From NCBI RefSeq assembly GCF_051020955.1, contig NC_135018.1:26253271-26317270 (forward strand): a stretch of DNA of 64,000 bases, read 5' to 3'. The notes below the pieces were generated by a model. It was not told the origin of the DNA. It saw nothing but the letters and a program-made list of their open reading frames with translations, and searched no databases. Made by a program: the position numbers and the translations under genes. Shown here piece after piece: positions 38,079 to 50,348 of this stretch; positions within the stretch are counted from its first letter, which is position 1; each line of letters starts with the position of its first letter. This stretch comes from Megalopta genalis. Lineage: Eukaryota; Arthropoda; Insecta; Hymenoptera; Halictidae.

Positions 38079-38500
38079 CTGGACAACTTCATTCTCTCCT
38101 TTTTTTCGAGTCTTTACAACGTGTCACTCCGCGATCCTGGGGCACCCAATCGTTTCTTCGCGTCGAATTTTATGACTTCCATGACAATTTTCTATTCTTT
38201 ACTTTCTTGACAACTTTAGTCTCCTTTTTACAGATTTTTGACACGGTTACCGTTCGAACTTCGAAAATAATTTCGTTATGCCAAGTTCTACGATTTCCTA
38301 ATAACAATTCCATTTTATATTTATTGTCAATTCTGTTTTCCTGTTTTTTATTTTCTGGACAACTTTAACTCACTTTATGGAGACTTTTGACACCATCACT
38401 ATTTGATTTCGGGACATCCAATTACTTTTTTATATCAGTTTCTGTAACTTCTTGACAACAATTCTGTTTTATATTTCTGGACAATTTTATATTATATACT
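38079..38500 (+). repeat. Degenerate tandem repeat, units of about 122-149 bp
   Basis: Unit starts of the form TTCTGGACAACTT occur at 38077, 38204 (CTTGACAACTTTA), 38354 and 38476. Each unit continues with a CTC-containing run, then GAGTCTTTACAA / GATTTTTGACAC / GAGACTTTTGACACC, and later CCTAATAACAATTC / CTTGACAACAATTC. Old, diverged array with no coding sense. Confidence 0.6.
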
Positions 38501-39732
38501 TTTAGCACAGTTGTAGCATAAAGAAGTGGTCGCTTTCAGTCAATGGTTTCATTCGATTAATCTTACGTCTTCAGGATACATACATTCTTTGGAGCCCTAT
38601 ACTTTCTCGTTAATTTATTGTCTTAAATGTTTACCTCTTTGCTGTATTTTATAATACACTTAACTGTTGACTGTAGAGTAGAAGGCTGAACGGCTGCAAT
38701 TTTTATACGTGAGTTCGATATAAGATTAAACAGAAGCTATGATGTACTTTTCTATGTTATCTTTATAAGTACATGCGTAACTAATTACAATTGCTTTCGT
38801 TTCAATTCTACTTCGGTATCATTGTGTATCCAATATTACTGTATATCCTACAGTGTACAAGAAACTAGAAAAACTAACTTCGTAAAATAAATATGTCTGA
38901 AATTTTTCCTTTTAAGTAAAAGAAGACCGCGATAAAGTATCCTATTTGTTCATCAATGTACAAATACAATAAAAAGCGAATTCAACAGCACACTAATAAG
39001 ACATGACCAATTTATAAATCAATTTTCTCTCCATTTAAAACTACAACGTCGGAGATTTGGCATCGAGTGCGATCTGATTCACCCAAAGACATCGAGGTGA
39101 ATGCCAATCAGCAAGTTGACAGATACCTTGATTAGCCTTCACCTGGTTGCCCATTAATCGCAATAGTAGCCAGCGTGATCGAGAGGACCTGAATATAAAT
39201 CCAATTTCCTTTACACGTTGCAAACTAGAATGGTCAATAGAATCCACGAAGGGATAAAGCACCTGATCTTGGTTATCATAGACACCTTCGCATCCATATA
39301 ATCGAAGACAAAACGACGAAGCATCAGCTGGTCGTTCAGGCATCCGTGGGTCAGATCGCAGGATTCCAATCTCCTGGAAATGCGGCCGAGATCGATCACG
39401 GATTTCGATCACGAATCAGGCCGAACCGGTACCAGGAGGTCGTTCCGGCGCGGCTCGGCTAGGGACATCAAAAACCGATCGGCCAGGACTCCAAGGCGCA
39501 TCATAATTATCGTGGAGCCCCGTTTGTGCGGGAGGAATACTGAAGCAGTGAGGCAACGAGTCCTCGCGGTATCAGGCATTTCTATTTACGGTGTTGGGCT
39601 CCCGGGGCCGACGAGTTATGATATTGTTTCGGCTGCTTCTCGGAATCTACGCGATCGGTGACTCGGATAAACCCAGAAAAGGAGAGAAAAAGACGAGCGA
39701 GGAGCAGGACAGAAAGAGAGAGAAGGGGAGAA

Positions 39733-39737
<5 letters not shown>
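38501..39737. other. Unannotated interval
   Basis: AT-rich to about 39030, CpG-rich after. A weak left-end-like match of the dispersed repeat (GGCTGCAATTTTTATACGTG) is at about 38693. A minus-strand frame (39412-39041, 123 codons) starts at GTG, and its first in-frame ATG is internal. No homology recognised. Confidence 0.4.

Positions 39738-39767
<30 letters not shown>
39738..39767. repeat. (GA)n microsatellite
   Basis: About 15 GA units in a purine-rich stretch (39670-39790), inside a CpG-rich patch. Confidence 0.95.
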
Positions 39768-39772
<5 letters not shown>

Positions 39773-40722
39773 AGAGAAAGAGGGGGAGCAAAATCTGCCT
39801 GCCTCCGCAACCCTATCTCTGTGCTTTCTCTACCTTCCGACCGGTTGAGAGGACCGGGGAGTGCGGCGGGACCGGGCGGGGGTACACTTTTATTTCTTCA
39901 TCAGCCAACGCTCAACTTGCCTACCTTTTATGATCGCCTGACTGCTTCATCAGTTCACCAACTTTCCAAACGGCGTGCTCCGTCAGCCTGCTGATTCCGT
40001 ACTGCCCTTTTTCCCTTTTTCGCTTTCCATTTCCTGCCTTTCCCCACTCCGAACCCCCACCCTGTTCCTTTTTTATTTTGGGCTTGTTGTTTGTTGCGGA
40101 ACGGATTTTTCTTTGTGCGAGAACCGCCCCCCTGGATCGCGAATTTCACGGTGGTTCGAGGACCCGTTTCAAACGGGTCACCGGTTGACCGATGCGCCGG
40201 CCACCGTTTCAGCCGCCTTTGTCTTCTGGTGCACCCTCGATTGTCCCTAGATATGTCCTTGATTAGGACGTATTTTTCGCGATAACTGCCATCGATTGTT
40301 CTTTACTGACAGGATATTATTGTGAGCAAAGAATACGGGTAATATTTATCATATTTATCATATTTTTCGATTTAGTGGGAAATCATAAAATTTGGCAAAA
40401 GGACATCGTAGAGGAAGAATACGTTTGTATTACCGGGCTCATAATTAAATGATGCAATTTATTAGTGGATCCTTCTTCTGCTCTTTACAATAGAATGTCC
40501 GCGTTTTTCTTATTTTAATAATTTTTATTCCTACAGCGAATGAACAAATAGTGAGATTGTAGGAGATGATTTGTTATACCACGACTACATAGTGAATCAA
40601 AATTGATTTCTTTATATATTATATGGTTCAATTTAATTAATGGATTTTTATTCTACTATTTAGAGTTGGGTGTTATGCAACAAATGTGTGAACAATAAGG
40701 TCCATTGATTCACTTAACATCA
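39768..40722. other. Unannotated interval
   Basis: CpG-rich to about 40290, AT-rich after. Short frames, none recognisable. Confidence 0.4.
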
Positions 40723-41110
40723 TACAGGGTGAGTTAGTCATGCATGTGTATCATTTTAGAATTAAAATAAAAATTGCCCCCCCCCCGTAATACTAAACGT
40801 AACACAAAATTCAGAGCAAGTTTTGACACATGCAAATGACTGTGTCAAAAAAAAGAATACGCTCCCAATTATTTTCAAGACCATCTCTAAGGTCATCCGA
40901 AGGTCACTAATATTTTTGTTAGCCAGTTAAACTAATTTTCTTATTTTGTTCAGCAGCACACACTATGACGTATGATCTTTATACGACATTGTGCCGGAAA
41001 TTTTTTTAATTGAAATGAAACTTATTTTGGGTGGAATTTCAGGTTCCAGAAACAGTTGTTGTAGCATTGTAGTTAAAAAGATGTTGGATTTACCTCATAA
41101 ATATACAAAA
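40723..41110 (+). mobile_element. Transposon fragment with TACAGGGTG end and C10 run
   Basis: Starts TACAGGGTGAGTTAGTCATG. A C10 homopolymer lies at 40777-40786. The interior is AT-rich with no reading frame. The right boundary is not visible. Confidence 0.35.
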
Positions 41111-44100
41111 ATTTTTAAGACAATATCTTGGCTGTTGATATAGGGTCAGTGGATACATGACGGGCTTCGTTTTTGACTCCTTACCCTGGATTCACTCACT
41201 CACTCAGTCGTTCGGCAAAGACGTGCCTTATTCGTTAATAGCCCAATTTGCACGAGAATATAATTATCTGCGTTGTTTTAAATGAAACATCTCGTACATT
41301 GATACGAAATGAACACACTCCTAAATTCTCTTGATGCAGCCATCGTTAAAGTCTCTACATCGGCACAAGCCGATTTAAAATTTTTGTAAGACTTTCCTCT
41401 GTCTACACTTTTGCTGCTCCGTAAGAAACTTTCATGAAGACGTACAAACCACGTAAGCGTATTCACAATCTTCGGCTTCGTTTAACGAGAAGACCAGAAG
41501 AGGATCATTATAGGAGACTGTGAACTCAAAATACTCCGAATCCAATCGTCGCTAAGTTCACCGAACAATCGTCATACAATTCACGTGCGCCACAACTAGA
41601 CAGATTAAAGAGAATTCGGAAAGCAGGCCGACGGGACGGTGCGTCAGTCACGATAAATATCTCGGTATTTAGGAGTAGGAGTATCGTCGGGTTCAGAGGC
41701 GCACGTGAACCCCGAAGGAAGAAGAAGACGAAGAACAACCCGCGCCGGCCATCCCTGGGCAAACGAACTGCAGTAAAACGAAACAGCGATGACGCGCACA
41801 CGTGTTCGACACAATTACTATTCCGCGGCCGTCCCTGCCCGGTGACTTATGTTAATGTCGTAATTATATCATCCTAATCTACGGAGTCGCCGCGTATACG
41901 TATCCTACGTGTCCGCATCCTATCAAATACCCATCTTGAAAACTGCTATACGTGCCAGAATGCCAGAGAGACTACGAGAGCTCGCGAGAGGTTCGCGAGC
42001 CTGTTCGGTGAACCTCACGAACCACCTTCGAGAAGACCGGACCTTTGGAATCCACCTTCGAAGAAACACAGGGCGAATCTAAAGGTTGCAGAGGTGCCGA
42101 GCAAATCCGCATGGAACTGGGTCACGTGAGCCAGCCAGCTTTGACCTAGAAAAGTTGGATCCTAGTTCAGGGGATCGTCGCATCCACGGAGTTATCCCTT
42201 TGAAGGATTTCGGACGTTTCGAACTGTCAGTCACGCTGTGCTCTTTCGTTACTTAAATTTCGCCAGAAATTGCGGATCCACCCACGTCATGGAAATGTTT
42301 ACAATTGAAGATCAGTTTTTAAATCTTTAAATTGCTGTTTGATTTTCTATTGTATTTCCTATTGCATTGAGATCATTCTCATTCTCATTCGTTAGAGAGA
42401 AGATTAGGGTGCAACATCGATGCTTGAACACCGACTTTATCTATCTGTTGCTAGCAAAATTACAATCTCTCTACTAATTAGTGTAGCTTTGAATTATTGT
42501 TGAATTTTATGTGACAAAAACCAGCCCGCTAAGTTTCGTAGAACTTGATATTTCTAGAAAATGATATAGATAGACTAAAATTTTGTTCCACCGCTATCGC
42601 TTACAACAGATTTTAATTCAAAATAATTTGCTAGAAATAATAATTCGCTCTTATATGACACTACCGGGCATACATAATTGCTGCGTTCGTCTTAATGCAC
42701 CTTTGATTAGTGCATCGACGTGAATTAATCTTGCATACTATAATGAAAAAGAAATCTTGGAATGCCTTGCTTTTTGGTAGCTTGCCATTTAATCGTAAAA
42801 TTAAATTAACTTTCTCGCTAATCAATATTTAATAACCTACAATGTTTGCCTTCGGAAACTGAGTCTACAATTTATGACGAGACATAGTATATTAATATTC
42901 ATTATGTTTGTACGACGTGAATTTTGTAGTTCTATTACATTTATTTCTTTCGTTTTCTATCACAATTGAACAGGTATCTTTAAATACGGTTTTTGCCTGT
43001 ATGATAAATAAATAAATATTGTACGAATCTATAAAGACTCTGATGCGTTAAAAATGTATAGAAATGCATAGCCATTTGCCGATTTAATAGCGAGTTTTCA
43101 GTACCCAATTTAGGGCCGAAACAAAGGTTTCCCAATTCGGAAAAGGTCTATTTAGGACCAAAGATGAGAGGAAGAGCGGCGAGTCTACTTCGGAGAGTTA
43201 ACCAAGGTTAGTTATAGCGGCGACAGACCCGGCACGCGGTTATAGAAGTATTTGAATGGTTGTCGGCCCTTGTAAGACGTCAAAAAGTCAAAGGGAAACC
43301 ACTAAAATCAGTTAGGGATCTCAACTATGCGTGAAAGTAAGAGGGGACGATGACGGGCAGGCACCGGCCGACGAGGACAGGACTATATAGGACATCACAC
43401 GGGAACGACCAGGGAGAGTTTATGGAAATTTTTCCCTCGGAAGGACCCGTTACCTCCGCGTTTCGCCTATTCACGTGGCCCCGTCCACTTATTGGCCACA
43501 TTTTGTCCCCGAGACAATAGTTTTGTCGTTCTTTATGGCCACAACGATATACCTTTCGTTCGGAAATTATTGCCGGGAAATCTGTGCCTCTTAGATCATG
43601 GCTTCTGACACGGGTCCTCTGACCTACCTCAGGAAACTGAAACTTTTCTGCTTCCACGATCGCCTTTTTTCTAGTTGACAATAGCTAACATATTAATTTA
43701 ATCGTTGTCCTGTAAATATTACAAAATTTGGTTGACCAAGTGTATTTTATCATATTTTTAACACTCGGAAGATTTTTCCCATGCATCTACCACCAACTTC
43801 GAGCAAATTTTGTTACGCAAAAATGTACTAGAATAAAAATCATTACGCAGCTGTGATATTTTATTGGAATTAATAAATGAGACATTTTGTACTTTTATTC
43901 GTGTATTTTATATGGTTACCTTACAGTATGATAAAAAAGAAAAATAAGAAGTGACTAGATCTGTCACTATTACATTAAATTGTTTATCGTTTAGAAATTC
44001 AAAGATACATTTCCCCAGAGATTTGATATTTTAGGAATTTCTGTTTGCATTTCTATGTAGCCTGTGCAAGGGAAAATCCAACGGATCTGATACTGTTGGC

Positions 44101-45071
44101 ACCAAGAAGTTTTATATTCATATTATTCTGACAAAGGCGACTACAATATTCCACAGAAACTTCAATGTATTGTCTGGAGGTTTAGAAAGAAATTGATACT
44201 CCCTCTGTGAACATTTAGGAAATGTCTTATTGCTTTTAAGTAAAGCAAGCATACGTACCAGTTGTGAAAAAGGCATTCGTTGCTGGACTTCTCAAATAAT
44301 CTCGCTATAATTTATCACAGCAAGAAATTGCGAAGAATACCAGTGTTTCGCGTCAAACGGCGAAGAAAAAGAATCGCCAATTCTAAAAGTATCGAAAAAG
44401 TTGAAAATTTTGGGTGACCCGAATTCGATTACACGGGACTGAACAACTTCTTATCGTTCCAAGTTACCATCGACTTTCGAAGGCTGCCATTTTACTCTTA
44501 TCTTGCTGGTCTAAAAATTTCTGACGGATAAGGATTCCAGGAAGAGGGTTCAATAGGTGATCCAGGCCGATCTCGAGGTAACGACAGCGAGTCAGCTTGG
44601 AGTTGAATTATCCCACGGTCGAGGCTGGCTGGATATTCGATTTCGGTAGCTGGGTTGCGTCCGTACAGGCTGGTCGGAGGAAAACGATGGACGTGGATCC
44701 GCGGAAAGACGTGCCACCGCCGTGGGTGTGTGCGAAAGGGGACAAAGAGATTCGCGGGCCCGCGGTAAGGACGAGGAAGGACGTCAGAAGGAGGCGGCTA
44801 TGGAGGGACCGGGAGAAGGACAGCGAGAGCATCTCGGTCGCGAACGCGCCGCTGCGGAGGGGAGAAGGATAGCTGGGTGGAGGGACGACGGGAGGACACA
44901 GAGGGAACTTGTTATGCTTTGAGAGATATGGCGGAGGCCTGCGGAATACATAATTTTGTAAAGACAAAAATGCTGTGGTCGTGCCTCGGCGGAGTCGCAT
45001 TTTTCCTTGTTTCACGAAATGTTCAGCCTCGGATGCCTCTACCCTCCTCCCTTCCTCATCACTCTCTCACC
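41111..45071. other. Unannotated interval
   Basis: CpG-rich at about 41450-42290, 43090-43660 and 44460-45070; AT-rich at 42290-43080 and 43680-44450. Purine-rich on the plus strand at about 44700-44890, just upstream of the CT tract at 45072. No gene, RNA or clear repeat recognised. Confidence 0.4.
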
Positions 45072-45100
45072 CTCTCTCTCTCTCTCTCTTTCTCTCTCTC
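45072..45100. repeat. (CT)n microsatellite, interrupted
   Basis: CT units at 45072-45089 and 45091-45100 within a pyrimidine-rich run (45040-45130). Confidence 0.9.
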
Positions 45101-48100
45101 CGTCTGCTCCTTCTCCCGCCCCCTCTTTTCCGTTTGTGGCCTGCTCCTTGTCCAAGCTGTTCTCTGCGCATCATCCCTCTCTCGTTCCTCTAGTAATGCA
45201 CCGCGGAATGAGAAACGTTTTGTAAAAAATGTATCCGCATCTTCGCTACGCCGGCTCCGCTTCCATCGCGGGGCAACATGTTGCCGCGGACTGCGCGTGT
45301 TCCTTGGAACGCGCCGAGATGAATTCTAATGGCTGCTGCGTCGCTGTCGATCGTCCTGCGGATGAGACCGGTGTCAAAAATGCTACAGATCGAGCTATCC
45401 ACGCTGCAGCATCTTCCATAGTTGCATTTCTGAATACGTTCATTTTGTTGTATCCGGGTTCATATTTGAATCTGCTAAGCCGAGTAGCAGAACTGTAGAG
45501 TAGAAACTTTGTTCTAGCATTCATTTCGTAAATTTTGTTTGTTTTTGTCGCGACGTAATCCTCTTTTGTCCAATTTTTCTAAGTTCGGCACGAGGTAGCT
45601 GTCTTGTTGACGCGACAGAACTTCTGTTTTGTAAAGAGATAACATTTGTTGAAGCCACGAATGGTTTTCCGAGATGGAGAACAAGAAGGAAGCTGCGTAA
45701 AAGTATGGATTCCCGTGTCGAACAGTGAAGCAATTAAGTGAAGAATTAATTCGGCAGGTTGTCCCCCCGTGGATCCAGGTCTAGATCACCAGAAACAGAT
45801 CGGTAGTTGTCACGAAGGTCCCCTCGGCACCTCCGTAACGGTATCCATGGCAGCCCGTGAAGATTTCAGGTCTCGATGGTGTAGCGTTCGAGGAATTCGA
45901 CTGTCAGCCACGGCGATCGGCAATGGTAGACGTTTTGTTGGACCGTTAGACGGTTGTTGACGAGCAACTGTTTGGACATTATGCCCCGCTTCTCTGTAAT
46001 CTAACCGATCTCTGCCGGTCTTCCTTACGGGGGTTGGGGCGGCTGGTCGTGTGGCGATCCATTACACCTTCCAGCTCGTATCTTCTCGCAGCATCTAAGA
46101 CAAAGTCCAGAAAGAAGGTGAGCCGGGAGAGACTGTTCTCTGTGGAAGGGGGGCCGAGTGTATCCGTGTCAAACGGTTCGGAGAGAGAGAGCCACGGAAA
46201 CTCCCGTGGCCGTCGACATTGACGGATTTCCGGCGTGGCATCGATGGAATCGGGATTTCGACGATCTATCATTTCCTCGGAATTGCCAGCACGCCCCTCG
46301 CTGCCCGAAGATTGCGTGAAAGCTCGCCGATGAAACATGTGGGGCGGCCTTCCTCACCTGATAGATCGTTGCCGCCACAATCCCTTCCCACTAAAACTTT
46401 CGATTTCCTTTCGAAATAGTGCTGCGATACTTTGGTATTCGATGGAAGAAACTGTAGTTCAACTCGGTGTTGATGTCGGTGAATTAAAACAACGGTATAA
46501 AATTCGCGTAATCGATGCTGACGACTGCAGCTATTTGCTGTTAACACGTTAAGTGGCAAAAATTACCCGAAAAATTCTCCAAAATCTAAGTAATTTGATG
46601 AACGAAACTGAAACTAGAAAGTTGAACTTCATCGTAGTGGACGTATTTTAACTCTGTTTGTATTCTGAAGATCCTAGCAACATTCAGCTTGTTCGAATAT
46701 GTTACAATAATCATGAATGTTTGAAACTAGTCTATTAGTGCCACCCATGCGTGGCCGATATGACACTCAACGTGATAATATCGAGAGCACCGGGTCTGCC
46801 GACTTTGCTTGCCGACTCGTCGGACTGGCTACTGTGGAGTTTCAGTTTAATTGGAATGACTTTACAAGTGGTTGAAAAATGAGTTGTCGAATTTGTCTGT
46901 GATGTTGGTAGACAGGTGAAGATCCGGAGTGAGTCACGAGTGCTTGTCCAGCCTACTGATCGTTTCATTGACGTAAGATTATGCGCGAGTCGTGCTTGCG
47001 TATACCGATCGCTCGGAGACTGGCCAATTTCAGCAATCTGATCTACTCTGTTCGCAGGTGCAGCCATCGAGGACTATACAATGTTGGGCACGTTAATGAA
47101 CATAGATCTTGTACTTTTTTTTTGTTCAAGTTGGGCTAGATAGCCTTACCGATTCCAAAACGAAACGCGCCTTCTCTTTTCCTCCACTGTCGCATCGGGA
47201 AGCGAAGATTTCTGGAGACGTTCAATTTTCGGTTTCGAGTCGGTTCAGCTTTCGAAATTTCATCAAAAGAGCTCAACAGCCAGTCAACCATCCGGCTTAG
47301 CAGATGACCGAGCGACGCAGCCCCTGCGGAGACCTCTTGTAATCCGCGATCACCGCGTCCAGGAACGACTTTATTGGAGCTCCATTAAACAGGAAAAGCA
47401 GCGGGCATCGTGCGCGTATATGACCGTCATAAATCGATCGTTGCGCAAATTGCCTCGGTCCAACATCTGGCATCGTGTTTGCCTATCAGTCGGATCACAT
47501 TCAGCGGCGGTGAAGGACAGAAGAGCCGGGAGGAGATCAGAATTCGATAAAAGCGACGCCGGGGCCCCGGTGTAAAGTGCTTTACCGCGGTTGGAAACGG
47601 CGGGCACCAGCGGGGACAGTGGAGGGAGGGCCCGAGATCGGTTAGGTAAAGGGGGTGGGGGAAGGGACCCCGGGGTAAATTGCGCGTAGAGCCGCGAACC
47701 TCGTAGAAAACGAGTTTCGCATTTTACAAGCATGTGATCGTCTCGGTAAACGAGCAATCGAATCGTCGCGGATCCCCTGTTAATTCGCTCGTCGAATGTC
47801 TGTTCTCGGACCATTCGCTGCGAGATCGGACGCGTTCGTTTCCAAGCGGCTTTATCGCGTCCCGATGCATCACCAGACAACACGCTTCGAGAGTTATGCT
47901 CGACCGGCGCTGTCCTTTTTTATGGTTTTTCCAATTAACGCGAAAAAGAACCGGCGGACGGACGCTCGATTGCACGCGCGACCATTCGAAGACGCGAATA
48001 TCGCGCGACAGCTGAATTATTGGCGGGTTTCTTCACGCCCATATGCTTATTCATTTACACGTTTCTTCCGTTTCTCTTTTATGCTTTTGGGGGCTTTAGA

Positions 48101-48300
48101 TGGTCGTTGTTCCGCGGGCCATTGGAGGGGAGAGTCGATAAGCAGCGGATCTTTATACAAAGTAAACGTTTTGGCGCATCAATTGCGTCAGACAGAAACT
48201 GCGTAAAAATGTATATCTTCTCTTAATGACTTCGATAAGTTGTAATGATGCGAACGTGTTGTGAAATTCTTGTGGTTGTTTCACTGTTTTGGATGGTTAT
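45101..48300. other. Unannotated interval, mostly CpG-rich
   Basis: CpG-rich at 45100-46420 and 46740-48200. A minus-strand ATG frame (47067-46735, 110 codons) is Ser/Thr-rich and ends beside a CATATCGGCCACGCATGG-type sequence. It is not recognised. A possible acceptor/donor pair (CTTCTCGCAG near 46085, AAG/GTGAGC near 46118) bounds about 26 bases, too little to call. No gene assigned. Confidence 0.4.
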
Positions 48301-48450
48301 TAATTTTTGTCGTACATGCATAAAATCTACAGTGTATTAATTAATTACAGTATATAGAATTGCAGTAGTTTGTACGATATTTTGTCACTTTTCTTTGCTT
48401 CATGTATTTATTTTTGTTATAAATGCATGAAATCTGCAATCTATTAGTTA
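48301..48450 (+). repeat. Dispersed short repeat family, two right ends in tandem
   Basis: TACATGCATAAAATCTACAG then TGTATTAATTAATT (48313-48346) and AAATGCATGAAATCTGCAAT then CTATTAGTTAATTG (48421-48454) are related right ends about 110 bases apart. Both are preceded by a TTATTTTTGT-type run and followed by similar AT-rich sequence. The block therefore looks like a local duplication of the right half. Confidence 0.55.
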
Positions 48451-49781
48451 ATTGTAATATTGTTCACGATTACTGTAGTCTGAAAGTGATTTTTATACTG
48501 TTATGTTTCATTGAAGACCGCGTAAATTAATGCATTGTAGTTACTATAACGATATTTTATATTCCACTTGTATATATTTCTTCTGCTAAATCGCGTTATA
48601 ATTGAAGAGAAATTAAATGTTTTATCTAGAAGCAGAACATGGGTGAATTATTCTAAGGAACTCGAAGGGTTGAAGGAAATTGTACGATTGCGTGATTGGT
48701 CAACTAATAAGCAGCAGTATTGATGGCTGTATTTGATAATGTCGTTACAAGCACGACTGATTTATTACTATTTAACATTTACACGAATCTAGAAACATTC
48801 GTGGACGTTGAATTGGATGTAAAATTAAATCTTTGCCCTTTGTAGCTTCATTATTGCATCTAAGCATGTATAGTGTTCTAGTTAATAGAACACAACGTTA
48901 AAAGTAATCATTCAGAAAGGAAATAGCTTCTAAAATGCTGAAATAAAATTCCTATTGTATTTACATTGTTCGAAAAATTACAATTTCATTTGTAAAAACT
49001 GCGACTAAATTTTGATTGCAAATTTTTTAGCAGATTATTAGCAACACTTGTCGTTGCTAGAAGAAATAATTGGAATCATCGCTTATGCTATGCGATTCTA
49101 ATCGTTTAAAAAATGTCTGCTTACACATGCTGCAGTTTTATATTGTTCCGAAGGAACGATCCGGTCGCGTGTACAATTTCAGTATCATCGTTTCCCGATC
49201 CAGTAGTCGACGTATTAAGCTATCGCTACCAACAGCATGACTTTAGCAGACATTTTTCGTCTTTACGCTGACCCGCATGCCGTGCGAGAATGCGCCATCG
49301 GCGGAATTAAATTTGCCGCATGCGGGAGGACTATATTCTTAAGAATGCCGTGTAACCAGTCAATACGGTACAATCATTACCAAATTCCAGTTCTCCGTCG
49401 TTCCCCCACATTCTTACTCTGTCTCCTCCGCCTATAATGTCTTTTTCGAACCATTCTCACCATCTAAAGTCTTGAAAATATCAGTCTGCACAAACTAAAC
49501 GAAACATTAACCCTCGTTCGCATCAATTTGACATCGTTTCCACTGATCAAATTGTATACTCTGGACATCGTTTCGTTAATTGTGAACACCGTGAACAGTC
49601 TCACATAAAACTTGCTCACCTTATCATAAGATTTATTCTTCAAAATGTACAAAGTTATGTAATTGTATCGATTCTGAATGTGTAATGATTTTAACACGGT
49701 TACTATCATAGTTGCACATACGCGATGTTCACGGTATCCTAATTTCTATCAACACAACATTTGCAAGTATAAGAACGGTAA
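48451..49781. other. Unannotated interval
   Basis: AT-rich to about 49130, a CpG-rich patch to about 49440, AT-rich after. The frame at 49237-49437 is not recognised. GCATTGTAGTTAC near 48531 resembles part of miR-33 but no hairpin was seen. Confidence 0.4.
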
Positions 49782-49783
49782 TA

Positions 49784-50346
49784 TTAGGTCTACCGGAAAG
49801 TTCTGTCCGTTTTTTAATTGAAATATAACACAATTTTCATACATTTAATAATATTTATTGTAGAATATACTTTCCATCGTTACTTATGACTTCTTGCCAG
49901 CGTGATGGCAACTTGTAAATGCCATTTTTTAAAAATGATTTATTTTTAGAGGCGAAGAACTCAACTAGTGCTTGGTTGACATCAGCTTCAGTTTTGAATT
50001 TTTTTTCCTGTAAAAAGTTTTGCAAAGAGAGAAACAAGTGATAATCGGAGGGTGCTAGGTCTGGGGAGTATGGTGGATGCGACAGAATTTCCCAGCCTAG
50101 CACTGCGATTTTCTGACGAGTCGCCAAAGCAGCATACGGTCTGGCATTATCATCGGTAGCCATGTTTTCACGATCGCGTCTCACTTAATAATGACATGAG
50201 ACATCTTTGTTTCAGTTTATTTAGGAGAGTACATGTGTGTAAATGCAATGATAAAGAGAGATAATCATGTATGCCTCAAATCAACATGTGCATATGGATT
50301 GAAACTTGAAGTGACACTATCGGACAGAACTTTCCGGTAGACCTAA
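49784..50346 (-). mobile_element. Internally deleted mariner element
   Basis: Perfect 26-bp terminal inverted repeats start TTAGGTCTACCGGAAAGTTC and continue TGTCCG. TA duplications flank the element (49782-49783 and 50347-50348). It is 563 bp against about 1.3 kb for an intact mariner. The transposase reads on the minus strand, and its 5' and middle parts are gone. About 180 bases of 5' leader lie between the right end and the retained C-terminal part. Perfect ends and a clear duplication indicate a young insertion or one mobilised in trans. Confidence 0.92.
49855..50163 (-). pseudogene. Mariner transposase, C-terminal remnant
   Basis: From ATG at 50163 the frame gives 102 residues and a stop. 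It contains TDDNARPYAA and, 34 residues after that Asp, HPPYSPDLAPSDYHLF. The spacing is the D34D signature of the mariner catalytic domain (second and third metal-binding Asp). The tail LPSRWQEVISNDGKYIL is the usual mariner C-terminus. The N-terminal DNA-binding region and the first catalytic Asp are missing, so it cannot be an active transposase. The frame itself has no internal stop. A GTG 21 bases further upstream extends the open frame but is unlikely to be a start in an animal. Confidence 0.92.
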
Positions 50347-50348
50347 TA

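Noticed and set aside
39041..39412. 123-codon minus frame
   Set aside because: It starts at GTG with the first ATG internal, has no recognisable domain and no splice support.
46085..46120. Acceptor CTTCTCGCAG and donor AAG/GTGAGC bounding a 26-base micro-exon
   Set aside because: Too short to test by reading; such pairs arise by chance at this density and no partner exon is visible.
47371..47883. 170-codon minus frame
   Set aside because: It starts at GTG in CpG-rich DNA and overlaps frames on the other strand; no homology recognised.
48527..48545. Partial match to the miR-33 mature sequence (TGCATTGTAGTT)
   Set aside because: Only 12 bases match, the rest diverges, and no hairpin arm is visible nearby.
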